Numbered from the stretch's first letter, positions 25,994 to 35,564 are shown. The stretch: DNA of 64,000 bases from Aurantiacibacter zhengii (GCF_003584125.1 NZ_QXFL01000003.1:124001-188000), one strand, 5' to 3'. Translations and numbers: made by a program. Notes: a model not told the origin generated them from the letters alone.

Positions 25994-28902
25994 TCGGCAG
26001 CATCCATCTTGGCCACGACATCCTCGCAGCGGTTGCACAGGTCGCCATCCTCGTCGACTTCCGGCAGCAGGCGCCAGCAGCGGCCGCATTTGGCATCGTC
26101 GGACTTGGTGACGGTCACCGCGTCCCCATCGCCCAGCGTCACTGTGCCGGTGATGAACAGCGTGGCGAGATCGCCGGTATCGAAGCCTTCTGGCACGGCG
26201 CTGGCGGGCACCTCCACTTCGGCCTCGAGGCCGGAGCGGATCACCTTCTCGCGCCGCAGCGGTTCGATGGCTTCCATCACCCGTTCACGCAGCGAGCGAA
26301 GCGCTTCCCAGCGCGAGGCGTCGGCGTCGGCAGCCGGGATTTCCGGCCATTCGAGCAGATGGACGCTGCCGCCCCCATTCGGATCATTGGCGGGATGGCG
26401 CGTCGACCAGACTTCCTCCGCCGTGAACACCAGCACCGGCGCGGCGTAGCGGATCAGGGCGTTGAACAGCGTATCGAGCACGGTGCGATAGGCGCGCCGC
26501 TCCATGCTGCCGGGGGCGTCGCAATAGAGCCGGTCCTTGCGGATATCGAAGAAGAAGGCCGAGAGGTCCTCGTTCATGAAATCCAACAGCGCGCGGGTGT
26601 AGGCGTCGAAATCGTAGTTGGCGACGTGGGTGCGCAGCTTGGTGTCCAGCTCGCCCAGAAGCGTGACGACGTAGCGCTCCAGCTCCGGCATCTCCGCCAC
26701 GCCGACGCGCTCGTCCTCGCTGAATTCGCCCAGCGCGCCGAGCATGTAGCGGAAGGTGTTGCGCAGCTTGCGGTACTGGTCGGCGACGCCCTTGAGGATT
26801 TCGGGGCCGATGCGGTGATCTTCGGAATAGTCGACCGAGAGCGCCCACAGGCGGATGATGTCGGCGCCGTATTCCTCCATCACCTTCAGCGGGTCGATGG
26901 TATTGCCCAGGCTCTTCGACATCTTGCGCCCGTCGGCGGCCATGGTGAAACCGTGAGTCAGCACCTGCCTGTAAGGCGCGCGGCCACGGGTGGCGCACGA
27001 TTCGAGCAGCGAGGACTGGAACCAGCCGCGGTGCTGGTCACTGCCTTCGAGGTAGAGATCGGCCGGGCTTTGCAGGTCGGGCCAGTTGTCCGATTCCAGC
27101 ACGAAAGCGTGGGTGCTGCCCGAATCGAACCACACGTCGAGAATGTCGGTGACCATCTCGAAATCCTCGACCGCGTAATCGGGGCCGAGAAGCTGCGCGG
27201 CGTTTTCCTGCGACCAGGCATCGACGCCGTCCTGCCTGATGGCTTCGACGATGCGCGCGTTCACCGCCTTGTCGACCAGGTATTCGCCGCTTTCGCGATT
27301 TACGAACAGCGTGATCGGCACGCCCCAGGCGCGCTGGCGGGAGAGGACCCAGTCGGGCCGCCCCTCGACCATTGAACCGATACGGTTCTTGCCCTTGGCG
27401 GGAACGAACCGAGTCTCGTCGATAGCGGCCATCGCCGTTTCTCGCAGCGTTGCGGTCTTGTCAGCCTGCGTGCCCAGCGCAACAGCGCCGCCCAGCAGGC
27501 CGGCATCGGCCACGGCGTAGTCGAAAGTGCCCAGCGGCTTGTCCATCGGCACGAACCACTGCGGTGTGCAGCGGAAGATCACCTTGGCTTTCGAGCGCCA
27601 GCTGTGTGGATAAGAGTGTTGATAGTCTGCGGATGCGCTGAGGAGAGCGCCTGCTTCCTTGAGGTCCGAACAGATCGGCCCGTCGGGCGCGTTGAACTTG
27701 GGATTGATGACCGATCCGCTGCGCTCGTCCGTGCGCGGCAGCCAGCCCCAGTCCTCGCGGTAGCGGCCATCGTCCTCGACCACGAACTTGGGCGTGATGC
27801 CATTGGCCTTGCACAGTTCGAAGTCGTCCTCGCCATGGTCGGGCGCCATGTGGACGATACCCGTGCCCGCATCGGTCGTGACGAAGTCGCCCGCCAGCAT
27901 CGGGCGCGGCTCGGCGAAGAACCCGCCGAGGTGGTGCATCGGGTGGCGAACCTTGGTTCCGGCGAGGTCGGAGCCTTTGCCACGCCAAACGATTTCGTAG
28001 TGGCTATCAGCCAAGCCGATCCGGGCGGCGAACTGATCGATCAGTGCCTCAGCGATCAGCACGTGCGATACGTGCGCGGTCTTTGCGACTTCGCCGTCCG
28101 GCTGGGTGTGGATATGGAGGATCGCGTAGTCCACCTCAGGCCCATAAGCCAAAGCCTGGTTCACCGGGATCGTCCACGGCGTGGTCGTCCAGATCACCGC
28201 ATGCGCGCCGACCAGTTCCTCGATGGGGCTTTCGACAATCTCGAACGCCACATCGATCTGGGTCGAGACGATATCCTCGTACTCGACCTCGGCCTCGGCC
28301 AGCGCGGTCTTTTCGACCGGGCTCCACATCACCGGCTTCGCGCCGCGGTAGAGCATGTCGTTCTCGGCGAACTTCAGCAGTTCGGCGACGATGCCAGCCT
28401 CCGCCTCCGGCGCCATGGTGAGGTAGGGCTTGTCCCATTCGCCCATCACACCCAGTCGCTTGAACTGTTCACTCTGCACCGCCACCCATTCGGCGGCGTA
28501 TTCGCGGCATTCCTGACGGAATTCGGCGGGCGGAACCTCGTCCTTGTTCTTCTTCTTCTTGCGGTAGGCTTCCTCGATCTTCCACTCGATCGGCAGGCCG
28601 TGGCAGTCCCAGCCCGGAACGTAGGGCGCATCCTTGCCCAGCAGAGTCTGCGTGCGGACCACCGCGTCCTTCAGCACCTTGTTCAGCGCGTGACCGATGT
28701 GGATGTTGCCGTTGGCGTAGGGCGGGCCGTCATGCAGGATGAACTTCTCGCGACCGCTACGGGCCTCGCGCAGTTGCCGGTAAAGCCCTTCGTCTTCCCA
28801 GCGCGCAAGGATGCCCGGCTCCTTCGCAGGCAGGCCGGCCTTCATGGGGAAATCGGTCTTCGGCAGGAAGACGGTGTCTCTGTAGTCGCGTTTCTCGCTC
28901 AT
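25990..28902 (-). CDS. ileS: Isoleucyl-tRNA synthetase
   Basis: Charges tRNA-Ile; class I synthetase with editing (CP1) domain. 970 residues from the ATG at 28902. Seen in order: HIGH-type motif NGNIHIGHALNKVLKD near residue 62, the WDCHGLPIEWKIE and editing region (TTTPWTIPVNQALA), KMSKS (ADGRKMSKSLGN, about residue 660), the anticodon-binding domain, and a C-terminal zinc knuckle CGRCWR...CNRC. An upstream in-frame start at 28953 is not supported by the family start MSEKRDYRDTVFLPKTDFPM. Confidence 0.98.
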   Translation of the reverse strand: MSEKRDYRDTVFLPKTDFPMKAGLPAKEPGILARWEDEGLYRQLREARSGREKFILHDGPPYANGNIHIGHALNKVLKDAVVRTQTLLGKDAPYVPGWDCHGLPIEWKIEEAYRKKKKNKDEVPPAEFRQECREYAAEWVAVQSEQFKRLGVMGEWDKPYLTMAPEAEAGIVAELLKFAENDMLYRGAKPVMWSPVEKTALAEAEVEYEDIVSTQIDVAFEIVESPIEELVGAHAVIWTTTPWTIPVNQALAYGPEVDYAILHIHTQPDGEVAKTAHVSHVLIAEALIDQFAARIGLADSHYEIVWRGKGSDLAGTKVRHPMHHLGGFFAEPRPMLAGDFVTTDAGTGIVHMAPDHGEDDFELCKANGITPKFVVEDDGRYREDWGWLPRTDERSGSVINPKFNAPDGPICSDLKEAGALLSASADYQHSYPHSWRSKAKVIFRCTPQWFVPMDKPLGTFDYAVADAGLLGGAVALGTQADKTATLRETAMAAIDETRFVPAKGKNRIGSMVEGRPDWVLSRQRAWGVPITLFVNRESGEYLVDKAVNARIVEAIRQDGVDAWSQENAAQLLGPDYAVEDFEMVTDILDVWFDSGSTHAFVLESDNWPDLQSPADLYLEGSDQHRGWFQSSLLESCATRGRAPYRQVLTHGFTMAADGRKMSKSLGNTIDPLKVMEEYGADIIRLWALSVDYSEDHRIGPEILKGVADQYRKLRNTFRYMLGALGEFSEDERVGVAEMPELERYVVTLLGELDTKLRTHVANYDFDAYTRALLDFMNEDLSAFFFDIRKDRLYCDAPGSMERRAYRTVLDTLFNALIRYAAPVLVFTAEEVWSTRHPANDPNGGGSVHLLEWPEIPAADADASRWEALRSLRERVMEAIEPLRREKVIRSGLEAEVEVPASAVPEGFDTGDLATLFITGTVTLGDGDAVTVTKSDDAKCGRCWRLLPEVDEDGDLCNRCEDVVAKMDAAE

Positions 28903-29167
28903 TGCGCGGCGGGCCTTAGCGGGGGTGGCCACGCGAGGCAATTTCCTTTGCATGTGTTCGCATGGAGGGTGTGGCGCGTGCTTGTATCCTACAGCGAGTC
29001 ACACGGCCTATGGCGCGGACATGATGCCTTGCCCGAACCTCTCCAACAGCCTGAAACGAAAGGTCACACATCCGACAGGGCGAAGTGCCGCTAAATACCT
29101 GCTTTCAGGACATAACAGGTCGCCGGACAGTTTTGCCAAACGCCATTGTCGGCGTTCCACAATACCC
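28903..29167. other. Spacer between ileS and the GDPD gene
   Basis: 265 bases with no gene seen; presumably holds the ileS promoter (minus). A weak inverted repeat AACGCC / GGCGTT at 29139-29156, just after the GDPD stop, may be a terminator. No T-box or other known leader element is recognised. Confidence 0.5.
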
Positions 29168-30223
29168 CTAGTCGGCCAGCCGTTGCCGCCGCTGCTCCAG
29201 TCCGGCCTGCGCGGCCTGCTGCTCGTTGGGGCGGCGGCGATCCATCGAGGGGCGCAGCGCCGGGCCGAGCGTCCAGATATCTTCCGCCCAGATATGGCCC
29301 GAGTAGGTCGAGGGTATCTGCGTGAACTGTTCAGGCAGCAGCAGCCCCTGGTTGGGCGTGCCCTCCTCACGCGGGCCGGTGACGATGATGTGGCCGCCAT
29401 GCTCCTGCATGCGCGCCAGCGTGCGGTTGGGCCAGCCCCAGAACATCCACTGGTCATCCAGGGGCACCACCATCGTTCCTCCCCGGCAGCTTTGCGGCAG
29501 GTAACCCGTCCAGCCGTAGAGCACGTAGTCCTGCGAACAGGCTCTCGCGCTCTCGGTGCTCCACGTCCAGGCAGCGGGGAAAAGCCGGGCCATGCGCGCG
29601 ACAGGGGCTGGGTGGCCGTAGAAGCCGTCGCCCAGTTTCTCCACTTCGCGGCCCGCAGCGCGCAACTTTGCTGCCAGCAGGTCCGCTTCGGCGGGGTCGG
29701 CGGACTTGAAGTTGAACATGATCGGCGTGCGGGGCAGCGCCTCCAGCGCTTCTGCCAGCGTCGGCATCTGCTGGCGCTCGCTGCCGCGCAGGGGAAAGCT
29801 TTCGCCTTGGTCGGCGGTGTAGCCATAGCCGATGTCCAGCGCGCGCAGTTCGTCCAGAGTGGCTTCGCGCACCTCGCCGCTGCCATTCGTGCGGCAATCC
29901 AGCATCCAGTCGTGGAACACGGCGATCTCACCATCGGCGGTGGGAGCGATGTCGATCTCCACCATCTGCGCGCCGATCTGCTGCGCTTTCAACATCGAAC
30001 GCGCGGTGTTCTCCAGGTAGTCGTGCACCGGCTCCTCTATCCGCGTGGCGGTGCAGGTGTCGCGGCCCACGCCGCTTGCATAGTAGATCTGCGCCACGCC
30101 GCGATGGGCGATCAGTTTCGGCCCGCCGATGGGATCGGGTGCCAGCCAACTGGCGTTGATCATCGTCAGCACCAGGAATGCAATGGCTGCGAGCAGGGCG
30201 CCGCGCCCGAGCCAGCGCTTCAC
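29168..30223 (-). CDS. Membrane-anchored glycerophosphodiester phosphodiesterase family protein
   Basis: 351 residues. One N-terminal membrane helix (about 5-25), then a GDPD TIM barrel with the catalytic/metal motif LIAHRGV, NTARSMLKAQQIGAQMVEIDI (Glu-x-Asp), and VFHDWMLDC; PTLAEALEAL and a late aromatic segment follow. Such enzymes split glycerophosphodiesters to glycerol 3-phosphate plus alcohol; here likely on the outer face of the inner membrane. Start taken as GTG at 30223, which overlaps the ribF stop (GTGA); a TTG at 30250 is in frame but less likely. Confidence 0.85.
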   Translation of the reverse strand: MKRWLGRGALLAAIAFLVLTMINASWLAPDPIGGPKLIAHRGVAQIYYASGVGRDTCTATRIEEPVHDYLENTARSMLKAQQIGAQMVEIDIAPTADGEIAVFHDWMLDCRTNGSGEVREATLDELRALDIGYGYTADQGESFPLRGSERQQMPTLAEALEALPRTPIMFNFKSADPAEADLLAAKLRAAGREVEKLGDGFYGHPAPVARMARLFPAAWTWSTESARACSQDYVLYGWTGYLPQSCRGGTMVVPLDDQWMFWGWPNRTLARMQEHGGHIIVTGPREEGTPNQGLLLPEQFTQIPSTYSGHIWAEDIWTLGPALRPSMDRRRPNEQQAAQAGLEQRRQRLAD

Positions 30224-31146
30224 GCCAGCAGCTTCCGCGCTTGCTCGCAATCGGCCTCCATCTGCGCTTTCAGCGCGTCCAGATCGTCGAACTTCGCCTC
30301 GGGTCGCAGGAAATGGTGAAACGCCACGTCGATTTTCTGCCCGTAGAGGTCGCCTTCGAAATCGAAGAAGAACGGCTCGAGCAATTCCTTGGGCGGATCG
30401 AAACTGGGCCGCACGCCGAGGTTTGCCGCGCCTTTCAGCTGCTGACCGGTGGCGATCACGCGGCCGGTCACCGCGTAGATGCCAAAGCGCGGGCGGATGT
30501 AGCTGCCCATGTCGACATTGGCCGTGGGATAACCCAGTTCGCGCCCGCGCTTGTCGCCGTGAATGACTTCGCCGCGCACGGTGAAGGGGCGGGTCAGCAA
30601 GCGGGTCGCAGTGTCACAATCGCCGGCCTTCAGCGCGTCGCGGATGCGGCTGGACGAAACGACCTGACCGCCCGATCCGACAGGACCGATGGCGCGCGCC
30701 TCTATCCCGCATGTCGCGCCCACCGTGCGCAGCACGTCGACGTTGCCGCCGCGGCCCTTGCCGAAGGTGAAATCCTCTCCCGTCACCACGCCAGCCGCGC
30801 CGATATGCCCTGCCAGCAGATCGCGCACGAAGGCCTCGGCGCTCATGGCGGCCAGCGCGTCATCGAAATCGAACACCAGCATGGCGGCAGCCCCGGCTTC
30901 GCGAAACAGCTCGTGCCGCTGCTCCAGCGAGGTGAGGCGGAAAGGTGGAACGTGCGGGGCGAAGTGGCGCACCGGGTGGGGATCGAAGGTGGCGACCACC
31001 GCCGGTCGTCCCTCGGCCTGCGCCCACTCCACCGCCGCGCTCACCACGTGCTGATGGCCGATGTGGAAGCCGTCGAAATTGCCCAAGGCGACAATCGCGC
31101 CGTGCAGCGCCTCGGGCACCTTTTCGCGGTGGGAAAGGCGGGTCAT
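30220..31146 (-). CDS. ribF: Bifunctional riboflavin kinase / FAD synthetase
   Basis: Makes FMN from riboflavin, then FAD. 308 residues. N-terminal nucleotidyltransferase domain with ALGNFDGFHIGHQ (GxFDGxHxGH) and ATFDPHPVRHF; SSSRIRDALKAGD; then the C-terminal kinase domain with HGDKRGRELGYPTANV and GAANLGVRPSF. ATGA overlap with the upstream dipeptidase gene and GTGA overlap with the GDPD gene place it in the five-gene purK-to-GDPD run. Confidence 0.96.
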   Translation of the reverse strand: MTRLSHREKVPEALHGAIVALGNFDGFHIGHQHVVSAAVEWAQAEGRPAVVATFDPHPVRHFAPHVPPFRLTSLEQRHELFREAGAAAMLVFDFDDALAAMSAEAFVRDLLAGHIGAAGVVTGEDFTFGKGRGGNVDVLRTVGATCGIEARAIGPVGSGGQVVSSSRIRDALKAGDCDTATRLLTRPFTVRGEVIHGDKRGRELGYPTANVDMGSYIRPRFGIYAVTGRVIATGQQLKGAANLGVRPSFDPPKELLEPFFFDFEGDLYGQKIDVAFHHFLRPEAKFDDLDALKAQMEADCEQARKLLA

Positions 31147-32342
31147 GTGGCAATCTCCGGTGGCGGGAGGTCGGCATCGACGACCGGTTCCAGTCCCCGC
31201 TCCAGTACGCGCAGGGCGTTGCCGCCCATCACCGCGCGGATCTCCTCATCGGTGAAACCGGCATCCATCAACCCCTGCGTGACATGCACCAGCCCGGCGG
31301 TATCGAAGCGGGTCGTGACAGTGCCGTCGAAATCGCTGCCCAGGGCTACATAGTCTATGCCCACGAGGTCGCGAATGTGCGCCATGGCGGCGACGATGGC
31401 GGCGGGCGAGGTGTCGCACACCGCGCCTTCCCAGTAGCCCACGCCGATCACGCCGCCGGTTGCGGCAACGCCGCGTATCTCTGCATCGGTGAGGTTGCGA
31501 TTGACCGGGCACGTGGCCTGCACGCCGCCGTGGCTGGAGACGACCGGGCGCTGCGCCATGGCCAGCACGTCTGCCACGCAGGCGTGGCTGCAATGGGCCA
31601 CGTCGATCACGATGCCCATCGCCTCCATCCGCCGCACGGCCTCGCGGCCCATTGGGGTCAGCCCGCCCTTGTCGACGCCGTGCATCGATCCCGCCAGGTC
31701 GTTGTCGAAGAAATGGACGAGCCCGGCCATGCGCACGCCTGCATCGTACAGGACGTCGAGATTGTCGAGATCGCCCTCCAGATTGTGCAGCCCTTCGACG
31801 GACAACATTGCTGCCACCGGCGCACCGCTGTCATCGGGCGCGCGCACCGGCACGATATCGGAAGGCGTGCGGACGAGGGCCAGCTGCCCGTCGGACCGCG
31901 ACGCGGCCTCCTCCAGCCGCTTGCCGTGCCACAGCGTGCGCTCCAGCAGCGAGGTCCAGGTGCGCAGCGGCTGCAGCTGGCCGATGGCGAGGAGGGTGAT
32001 GTTGTCGGTCTCACCGGTGTTGTTGTCGTAGTTCTGGTCGCGCGGGGTCTTGGTGACGCTGGAGAAGACCTGCAACGCGACGCTGCCTTCGCGCAGGCGC
32101 GGCAGGTCGATATGACCGCGGTCCGCCGCCTCCAGCATGTCGCGCTTCCACAACAGGGTGTCACCGTGCAGGTCGACAATGGTGAGCGTCTCGTGCAGCG
32201 CCCGCGCCTCGTCCGAAACCGGCGGCAGCGGCAGGCCGTCGACGACGTTCATGTCCCGCTCGACATAGGCAGGCGCGAACACGAAAAAGGCGACCAGCGC
32301 GGCCAGCAGCACAACGCCAAAGCCGATGGCAAAGCGTTTCAT
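31143..32342 (-). CDS. Membrane dipeptidase family protein (peptidase M19)
   Basis: 399 residues. N-terminal signal anchor (about 3-25) then a zinc dipeptidase barrel: VDLHGDTL (first HxD metal motif), LSVEGLHNLEGD, VHFFDNDLAGS, VDVAHCSHACV-like IDVAHCSH, SSHGGVQATCPVNRNLTDAEI and LGSDFDGTV. Bacterial relatives cleave various L,D- or D-containing dipeptides. Coupled by four-base overlaps to folA upstream and ribF downstream. Confidence 0.93.
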   Translation of the reverse strand: MKRFAIGFGVVLLAALVAFFVFAPAYVERDMNVVDGLPLPPVSDEARALHETLTIVDLHGDTLLWKRDMLEAADRGHIDLPRLREGSVALQVFSSVTKTPRDQNYDNNTGETDNITLLAIGQLQPLRTWTSLLERTLWHGKRLEEAASRSDGQLALVRTPSDIVPVRAPDDSGAPVAAMLSVEGLHNLEGDLDNLDVLYDAGVRMAGLVHFFDNDLAGSMHGVDKGGLTPMGREAVRRMEAMGIVIDVAHCSHACVADVLAMAQRPVVSSHGGVQATCPVNRNLTDAEIRGVAATGGVIGVGYWEGAVCDTSPAAIVAAMAHIRDLVGIDYVALGSDFDGTVTTRFDTAGLVHVTQGLMDAGFTDEEIRAVMGGNALRVLERGLEPVVDADLPPPEIAT

Positions 32343-32848
32343 CGGGGTGCCACCCGCTCGAAAGTGACGAAATCGTAGGGCGGGAAGCCTTCCCTGGCGG
32401 GGCGGCTTTCGCGTGCAATCTCGCGCCAGGATTGATCGTCCGCCGGGGAAGGCATGGTAACCTCGCCCACCGTATCCTCGAAAACCTCGGTCAGTTCGAA
32501 GGTGGTGCCATGGTCCCGGAACAGGTCGAACACCTCGGCCCCGCCGATCACCGCCACGTCGCCCCCGTCGTTATCGCCTCTGGCCAGCGCCAGCGCCTCT
32601 TCCGGCGAGCGGGCGACTTCGGCACCTTCGGCCTGCCAGTCCGCCTGCCGGGTGAGCACGATATGGCGACGACCGGGCAGCAGGCCAGGCAGGCTCTCGA
32701 AGGTCTTGCGGCCCATGACCATGGGTTTGCCCATGGTCAGCCGCTTGAAGCGCTTCAGGTCGTCGCTGATCGACCAGGGCACGGCGCCGTCACGGGCGAT
32801 CACGCCATTGGTGGCTCGGGCCACGATGAAGAGCACGTCTGCGGCCAT
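32339..32848 (-). CDS. folA: Dihydrofolate reductase
   Basis: Reduces dihydrofolate to tetrahydrofolate with NADPH; trimethoprim target. 169 residues, normal length. Family hallmarks: ARATNGVIARDGAVPWSISDDLKRFK (including the W and acidic residue of the active site), MGRKTFESLP, and VIGGAEVFDLF. No thyA is adjacent; instead it lies between purK (its ATG directly abuts the purK stop) and the M19 dipeptidase (four-base overlap). Confidence 0.96.
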   Translation of the reverse strand: MAADVLFIVARATNGVIARDGAVPWSISDDLKRFKRLTMGKPMVMGRKTFESLPGLLPGRRHIVLTRQADWQAEGAEVARSPEEALALARGDNDGGDVAVIGGAEVFDLFRDHGTTFELTEVFEDTVGEVTMPSPADDQSWREIARESRPAREGFPPYDFVTFERVAPR

Positions 32849-33901
32849 TCACCCGATCCGCGTAACGTGGCCCATCTTGCGCCCCGTCCGCGCTTCGGAC
32901 TTGCCATAGAGATGCACGTGCGCGCGGCCATCCGAAAGGTGGCCGGCAAGATCGAGCGCGTCGGCGCCGATCAGGTTGTCCATGACCATGGTGCGCGAGA
33001 CGCTGGCCGTATCACCCAGCGGCAGGCCGCAGATGGCGCGGATGTGGTTTTCGAACTGGCTGGTGACGGCACCCTCGATCGTCCAGTGGCCGGAATTGTG
33101 CACCCGGGGGGCCATTTCGTTGAACACCGGTCCACGCGAGGTGGCGAAGAATTCCAGCGTCAGCACGCCGACGTAACCCAGCGCATCGGCCACTTTCCTC
33201 GCCATGTCGCGCGCCCTCGCCGATTGCTCTGCAACGATGGCGGGGGCCGGCAGTTCGCAATGCGCAAGGATGCCGTCCTTGTGCAGATTGCGGGTCGAAT
33301 CCCAGAAGCGCACCTCGCCGTCGCGCCCGCGCACCAGGATGACCGAGAACTCGCATTCGAACGTCAGCCGCGCTTCGTAGACGCAGCCGGTTTCGGGAAT
33401 GCGCACGCCTTGCGCATCGGCGCGATCGTTGATCGGCCACTGGCCCTTGCCGTCATAGCCGTCGCGCCGCGTCTTGAGGATGCCGGGAACGCCGATCCGC
33501 TCCACCGCGTCCGCCAGTTCGCTGTCATGATCGACGGCGACGAAATCGGCTGGCGTGCCGCCGGCTTCGAGCATGAAGCGCTTTTCGCGAACACGGTCCT
33601 GCGCGACTTCCAGCGCGCGGATGCCGGGTGCCAGCTTGTCCTGCGGCAGGCCCGCCAGCGGACCGACCGGCACGTTCTCGAATTCGTAGGTGATGACGTC
33701 GCAATCGCGTGCAAAGGCGGCCAGCGCGTCCCCATCGTGCCACGGGGCGCAGGTATACCGCGCGGCGACATCGGCGGCCACGTTGTCACCCTCTGGCGCG
33801 TAGATGTGGCAGCGATAGCCAAGCTGTGCGGCGGACATGGCCAGCATGCGGCCCAATTGCCCGCCGCCAAGGATGCCTATTGTTGAACCGGGTGCCAGCA
33901 C
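32849..33901 (-). CDS. purK: N5-carboxyaminoimidazole ribonucleotide synthase
   Basis: ATP-grasp enzyme of purine synthesis that makes N5-CAIR from AIR, bicarbonate and ATP; PurE then rearranges it. 350 residues starting at GTG, with GGAG eight bases upstream. Motifs: TIGILGGGQLGRMLA, YEFENVPV, LKTRRDGYDGKGQW, FECEFSVILVRGRDGE, and FFATSRGPVFNEMAPRVHNSGHWT. Separated from purE by 110 bases that hold an inverted repeat (33911-34001), although both genes are on the same strand. Confidence 0.96.
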   Translation of the reverse strand: MLAPGSTIGILGGGQLGRMLAMSAAQLGYRCHIYAPEGDNVAADVAARYTCAPWHDGDALAAFARDCDVITYEFENVPVGPLAGLPQDKLAPGIRALEVAQDRVREKRFMLEAGGTPADFVAVDHDSELADAVERIGVPGILKTRRDGYDGKGQWPINDRADAQGVRIPETGCVYEARLTFECEFSVILVRGRDGEVRFWDSTRNLHKDGILAHCELPAPAIVAEQSARARDMARKVADALGYVGVLTLEFFATSRGPVFNEMAPRVHNSGHWTIEGAVTSQFENHIRAICGLPLGDTASVSRTMVMDNLIGADALDLAGHLSDGRAHVHLYGKSEARTGRKMGHVTRIG

Positions 33902-33910
33902 ACCAAAACT

Positions 33911-34001
33911 CCGTTCCCCCTGAGCCCGCCCAAGGGCTGCCTTGTTATTGCGCCCCGGACTAGAAGAAAGGACAGCCTTTCGACAAGCTCAGGGCGTTCG
34001 G
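33911..34001. repeat. Inverted repeat of sphingomonad palindromic type between purE and purK
   Basis: Two ~36-base arms, 33911-33946 and 33966-34001, are imperfect reverse complements (shared core CCCTGAGC / GCTCAGGG plus AGGCTG / CAGCCT) about 20 bases apart. The right arm contains TTCGACAAGCTCAGGGCG, a form I recognise as very common between genes in sphingomonads. It could fold into a long cruciform or hairpin and affect purE-purK mRNA. Confidence 0.65.
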
Positions 34002-34011
34002 AAACCGCGAA

Positions 34012-34494
34012 TCAATCGACCGGCTTTTCCGCCACCTTATCGGTCTGCGCCTGCCTGAAGGCCTTGAGCCGATCCGCCAGCGATGCGTCCTCCAGCGCCA
34101 GGATGGAGGCAGCGAGGATCCCTGCGTTGGTTGCCCCGGCTTCCCCGATGGCGAGCGTTGCCGTGGGAACGCCTGCAGGCATCTGCACGATGGACAGCAG
34201 GCTATCGAGACCCGAGAGCGCCTTGCTTTGCACCGGAACGCCCAGCACCGGCAGGTGGGTGAGCGCCGCGATCATGCCAGGCAGGTGCGCGGCCCCGCCT
34301 GCGCCTGCGATCACCACCTTGAACCCTTCGTCCGCTGCGCCTTTGCCGAAGGCGTGCAGCCTGTCAGGCGTGCGGTGGGCGGAAACGATGCGCGCGTCAA
34401 AGGGCACGCCCAGTTCGTCCAGCACTTCGGCGGCCTTGGTCATGGTGGGCCAGTCGGACTGGCTGCCCATCACGATGGCGACAGGTTCGCTCAT
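34012..34494 (-). CDS. purE: N5-carboxyaminoimidazole ribonucleotide mutase
   Basis: 160 residues, class I PurE. Converts N5-CAIR to CAIR. Signature segments: [65 protein letters not shown], and the [14 protein letters not shown] ending. ATG at 34494, four bases after the gpmA stop, so gpmA-purE-purK may be one transcript. Confidence 0.97.
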   Translation of the reverse strand: MSEPVAIVMGSQSDWPTMTKAAEVLDELGVPFDARIVSAHRTPDRLHAFGKGAADEGFKVVIAGAGGAAHLPGMIAALTHLPVLGVPVQSKALSGLDSLLSIVQMPAGVPTATLAIGEAGATNAGILAASILALEDASLADRLKAFRQAQTDKVAEKPVD

Positions 34495-34498
34495 GACC

Positions 34499-35185
34499 TC
34501 AGGCGTCCTTCAGGTAATACCGCTCGCCCACCGGGGCGGAGCCTTCGAATTCGTAGATGATCGGCTGGCCGGTGGGGATTTCCAGTCCGGTAATCTCGTC
34601 GTCGGAGATGTTGGAAAGGTGCTTCACCAGCGCGCGCAGGGAATTGCCGTGGGCGGAGATGATCACCGTCTCCCCCGCCACCAGTTTCGGCAGGATATCG
34701 CTTTCCCAGTAGGGCAGCACGCGCTCGATCGTCAGCTTCAGGCTTTCGGTTTGCGGCACGTCGATGCCTTCGTAGCGCGGATCGTTGCCGGGATCGTATT
34801 CGTCGCCCTTGTCCATCGGCGGGGGCGGCACGTCGAAGCTGCGGCGCCAGATATGCACCTGCTCGTCACCGTGCCTGTCGCGGGTTTCCTGCTTGTTGAG
34901 GCCGGTGAGGCCACCGTAATGCCGCTCGTTCAGCCGCCAGTCCTTGGTTTCCGGGATCCACAGGCGGTCGCAGTATTCCAGCGCGAGATGCAGCGTCTTG
35001 ATCGCGCGTTTCTGCACGCTGGTGAAGGCGAGGGTGGGGAAGACGCCCTTTTCCTTCAGCAGGCGGCCCGCTTCCTTTGCTTCCTCCACACCCTTTTCCG
35101 TAACGTCGACATCCCACCAGCCGGTGAAGCGGTTGGCGAGGTTCCATTCGGACTGGCCGTGGCGGACGAGGATGAGCTTGGGCAC
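34499..35185 (-). CDS. gpmA: 2,3-bisphosphoglycerate-dependent phosphoglycerate mutase
   Basis: Interconverts 3- and 2-phosphoglycerate in glycolysis/gluconeogenesis. 228 residues. The phospho-accepting His9 lies in [41 protein letters not shown] (catalytic acid region), and [16 protein letters not shown] are all family signatures. Cofactor-dependent type, not the iPGM type. Confidence 0.97.
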   Translation of the reverse strand: MPKLILVRHGQSEWNLANRFTGWWDVDVTEKGVEEAKEAGRLLKEKGVFPTLAFTSVQKRAIKTLHLALEYCDRLWIPETKDWRLNERHYGGLTGLNKQETRDRHGDEQVHIWRRSFDVPPPPMDKGDEYDPGNDPRYEGIDVPQTESLKLTIERVLPYWESDILPKLVAGETVIISAHGNSLRALVKHLSNISDDEITGLEIPTGQPIIYEFEGSAPVGERYYLKDA

Positions 35186-35230
35186 TATAGGTCTCTCCGA
35201 TTGCGGGAGGGCGAACTGGGAAAGCGCGCC

Positions 35231-35398
35231 CTAGCCTTCGTCGTCGTTCTTGAAAAGGGCCGGAGGGATCGGGCGCGAATCGGCATCCTCGTGCGGTGCG
35301 TCGCCGTGGGCGAGCGCCTTCTTCTGCGCCTTGCGACGCTTCAGGTTGGCCCGCAACTGGGCCGCGAGACGTTCCTCGCGGGACAAATCCTTGCTCAT
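35231..35398 (-). CDS. Small basic hypothetical protein (55 aa)
   Basis: 55 residues from the ATG at 35398. The first half is a highly basic helix (REERLAAQLRANLKRRKAQKK), the second half acidic/Pro-containing. No membrane segment. It looks like a short conserved alphaproteobacterial protein; nucleic-acid or ribosome binding is conceivable from charge, but no function is known. Stop 45 bases before the gpmA start on the same strand, so co-transcription is possible. Confidence 0.65.
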   Translation of the reverse strand: MSKDLSREERLAAQLRANLKRRKAQKKALAHGDAPHEDADSRPIPPALFKNDDEG

Positions 35399-35489
35399 GG
35401 CGCATATATTTGGCGCAAGCAGGCCGATCACTCAAGCTTGGCTTGACTTTCATGCAGCAGACGACAATAGCGCGCGCCTGTTTCGGTTA

Positions 35490-35564
35490 GCCGCGGTAGC
35501 TCAGTGGTAGAGCGCACCCTTGGTAAGGGTGAGGCCGAGAGTTCGATCCTCTCTCGTGGCACCA
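35490..35564 (+). tRNA. tRNA-Thr (anticodon GGT)
   Basis: Full cloverleaf: 7-bp acceptor GCCGCGG/TCGTGGC (with G-T wobbles), D arm GCTCAGTGGTAGAGC, anticodon stem CACCC/GGGTG with loop TTGGTAA giving GGT, T arm GAGAGTTCGATCCTCTC, and an encoded CCA end. Reads ACC/ACU codons. Confidence 0.96.

Noticed and set aside
28903-29167. T-box riboswitch upstream of ileS
   Set aside because: No T-box core sequence or specifier stem is seen, and such leaders are not expected in alphaproteobacteria.
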